Below are positions 22,995-23,172 of a DNA stretch of 23,172 nt, piece after piece (the stretch's first letter is position 1; every line of letters starts with the position of its first letter). Below the pieces are notes generated by a model that saw only the letters and a program-made list of their open reading frames with translations, did not search any database and was not told the origin of the DNA. A program made the position numbers and the translations under genes. The DNA is from CAZUFB01 sp964619775. GTDB taxonomy: Bacteria > Actinomycetota > Coriobacteriia > Coriobacteriales > UMGS124. The stretch lies in NCBI GenBank assembly GCA_964619775.1, contig CAZUFB010000029.1, positions 1 to 23,172 on the forward strand, in the 5' to 3' direction.

Positions 22995-23172
22995 CTACGC
23001 CCCGACCGCCGGCATCCCGGCGCAGCACGCCGCCACCTCGTCCGTCAGCCTGTCGGCGCCGGTGGCGGGGTCCAGGCCCTCGGTGAGCAACGCCTCGACG
23101 AGGGCCTGGTGGCGCGCAGGTCGCCGGGAAGCACGTACTCGTGCGTGGAGTGCGCAAGGCGCATGCCATTGG
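22995..23172 (-). pseudogene. C-terminal end of an unidentified gene with an apparent frameshift
   Basis: On the minus strand, the frame entering from the right edge reads NGMRLAHSTHEYVLPGDLRA, then turns Arg/Ser-rich. From about 23115 the neighbouring frame reads HQALVEALLTEGLDPATG and continues plausibly to a stop at 22997-22995 (ending AGMPAVGA). Adding one C in the GCC-ACC stretch near 23105-23117 would join the two halves. So this is either a real pseudogene or a one-base sequence error. I do not recognise the family. The 5' part lies outside the window. Confidence 0.45.

Overview
The window reads as a very GC-rich bacterial chromosome segment of actinobacterial type. Most codons end in G or C, the long antisense ORFs are an artefact of that bias, and class Coriobacteriia (an Olsenella- or Collinsella-like organism) is my best guess; this placement is an inference from gene content and style. 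Most genes lie on the minus strand, so they are read here from high to low coordinates. Nothing looks like a prophage, insertion sequence, integron or CRISPR array.

Positions 1-538 hold four minus-strand tRNA genes. tRNA-Tyr, tRNA-Thr(GGT) and tRNA-Met (cut by the window edge) follow a near-consensus promoter, and tRNA-Thr(TGT) stands alone. Positions 651-9677 hold a housekeeping block transcribed right to left: clpC, disA, ispD, ispF, cysS, rlmB, a NYN/YacP-like nuclease, and a small four-helix membrane protein. This is a compressed version of the order known from Bacillus (clpC-radA-disA-yacL-ispD-ispF-gltX-cysE-cysS-mrnC-rlmB-yacP). It joins proteolysis (ClpC), c-di-AMP synthesis (DisA), isoprenoid precursor synthesis (IspD, IspF), cysteinyl-tRNA charging and rRNA methylation. 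A strong hairpin terminator separates clpC from disA, and disA-ispD-ispF are tightly coupled.

Positions 10212-15996 hold a complete minus-strand oligopeptide/dipeptide ABC importer in the order oppA-oppB-oppC-oppD-oppF. OppA is a lipoprotein with a twin-arginine-like signal and a strikingly acidic linker. Stop and start codons overlap from oppB through oppF, and a GC hairpin lies between oppA and oppB. hisS follows upstream (16244-17647) and ends in a Cys/His-rich tail.

Positions 17648-20537 are mixed. An AT-rich, dyad-rich island lies between hisS and a divergent alpha/beta-hydrolase-fold gene whose catalytic Ser and His appear to be missing. That gene converges on a Crp/Fnr-type regulator, which is itself divergent from a metallo-beta-lactamase-fold hydrolase. 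Positions 20538-21171 have no convincing gene but contain a compact set of hairpins ending in a strong terminator-like stem (candidate small RNA or leader), and then a promoter overlapped by a dyad. Downstream are a membrane-anchored HMA (metallochaperone-like) protein and a threonine-aldolase-family PLP enzyme. The right edge carries the end of an unidentified minus-strand gene whose reading frame appears broken by one base.

The most interesting candidates for undescribed biology are the structured RNA at 20750-20890, the HisS metal-binding tail, the degenerate hydrolase with its AT-rich control island, and the HMA protein with its operator. All need comparison with other genomes.
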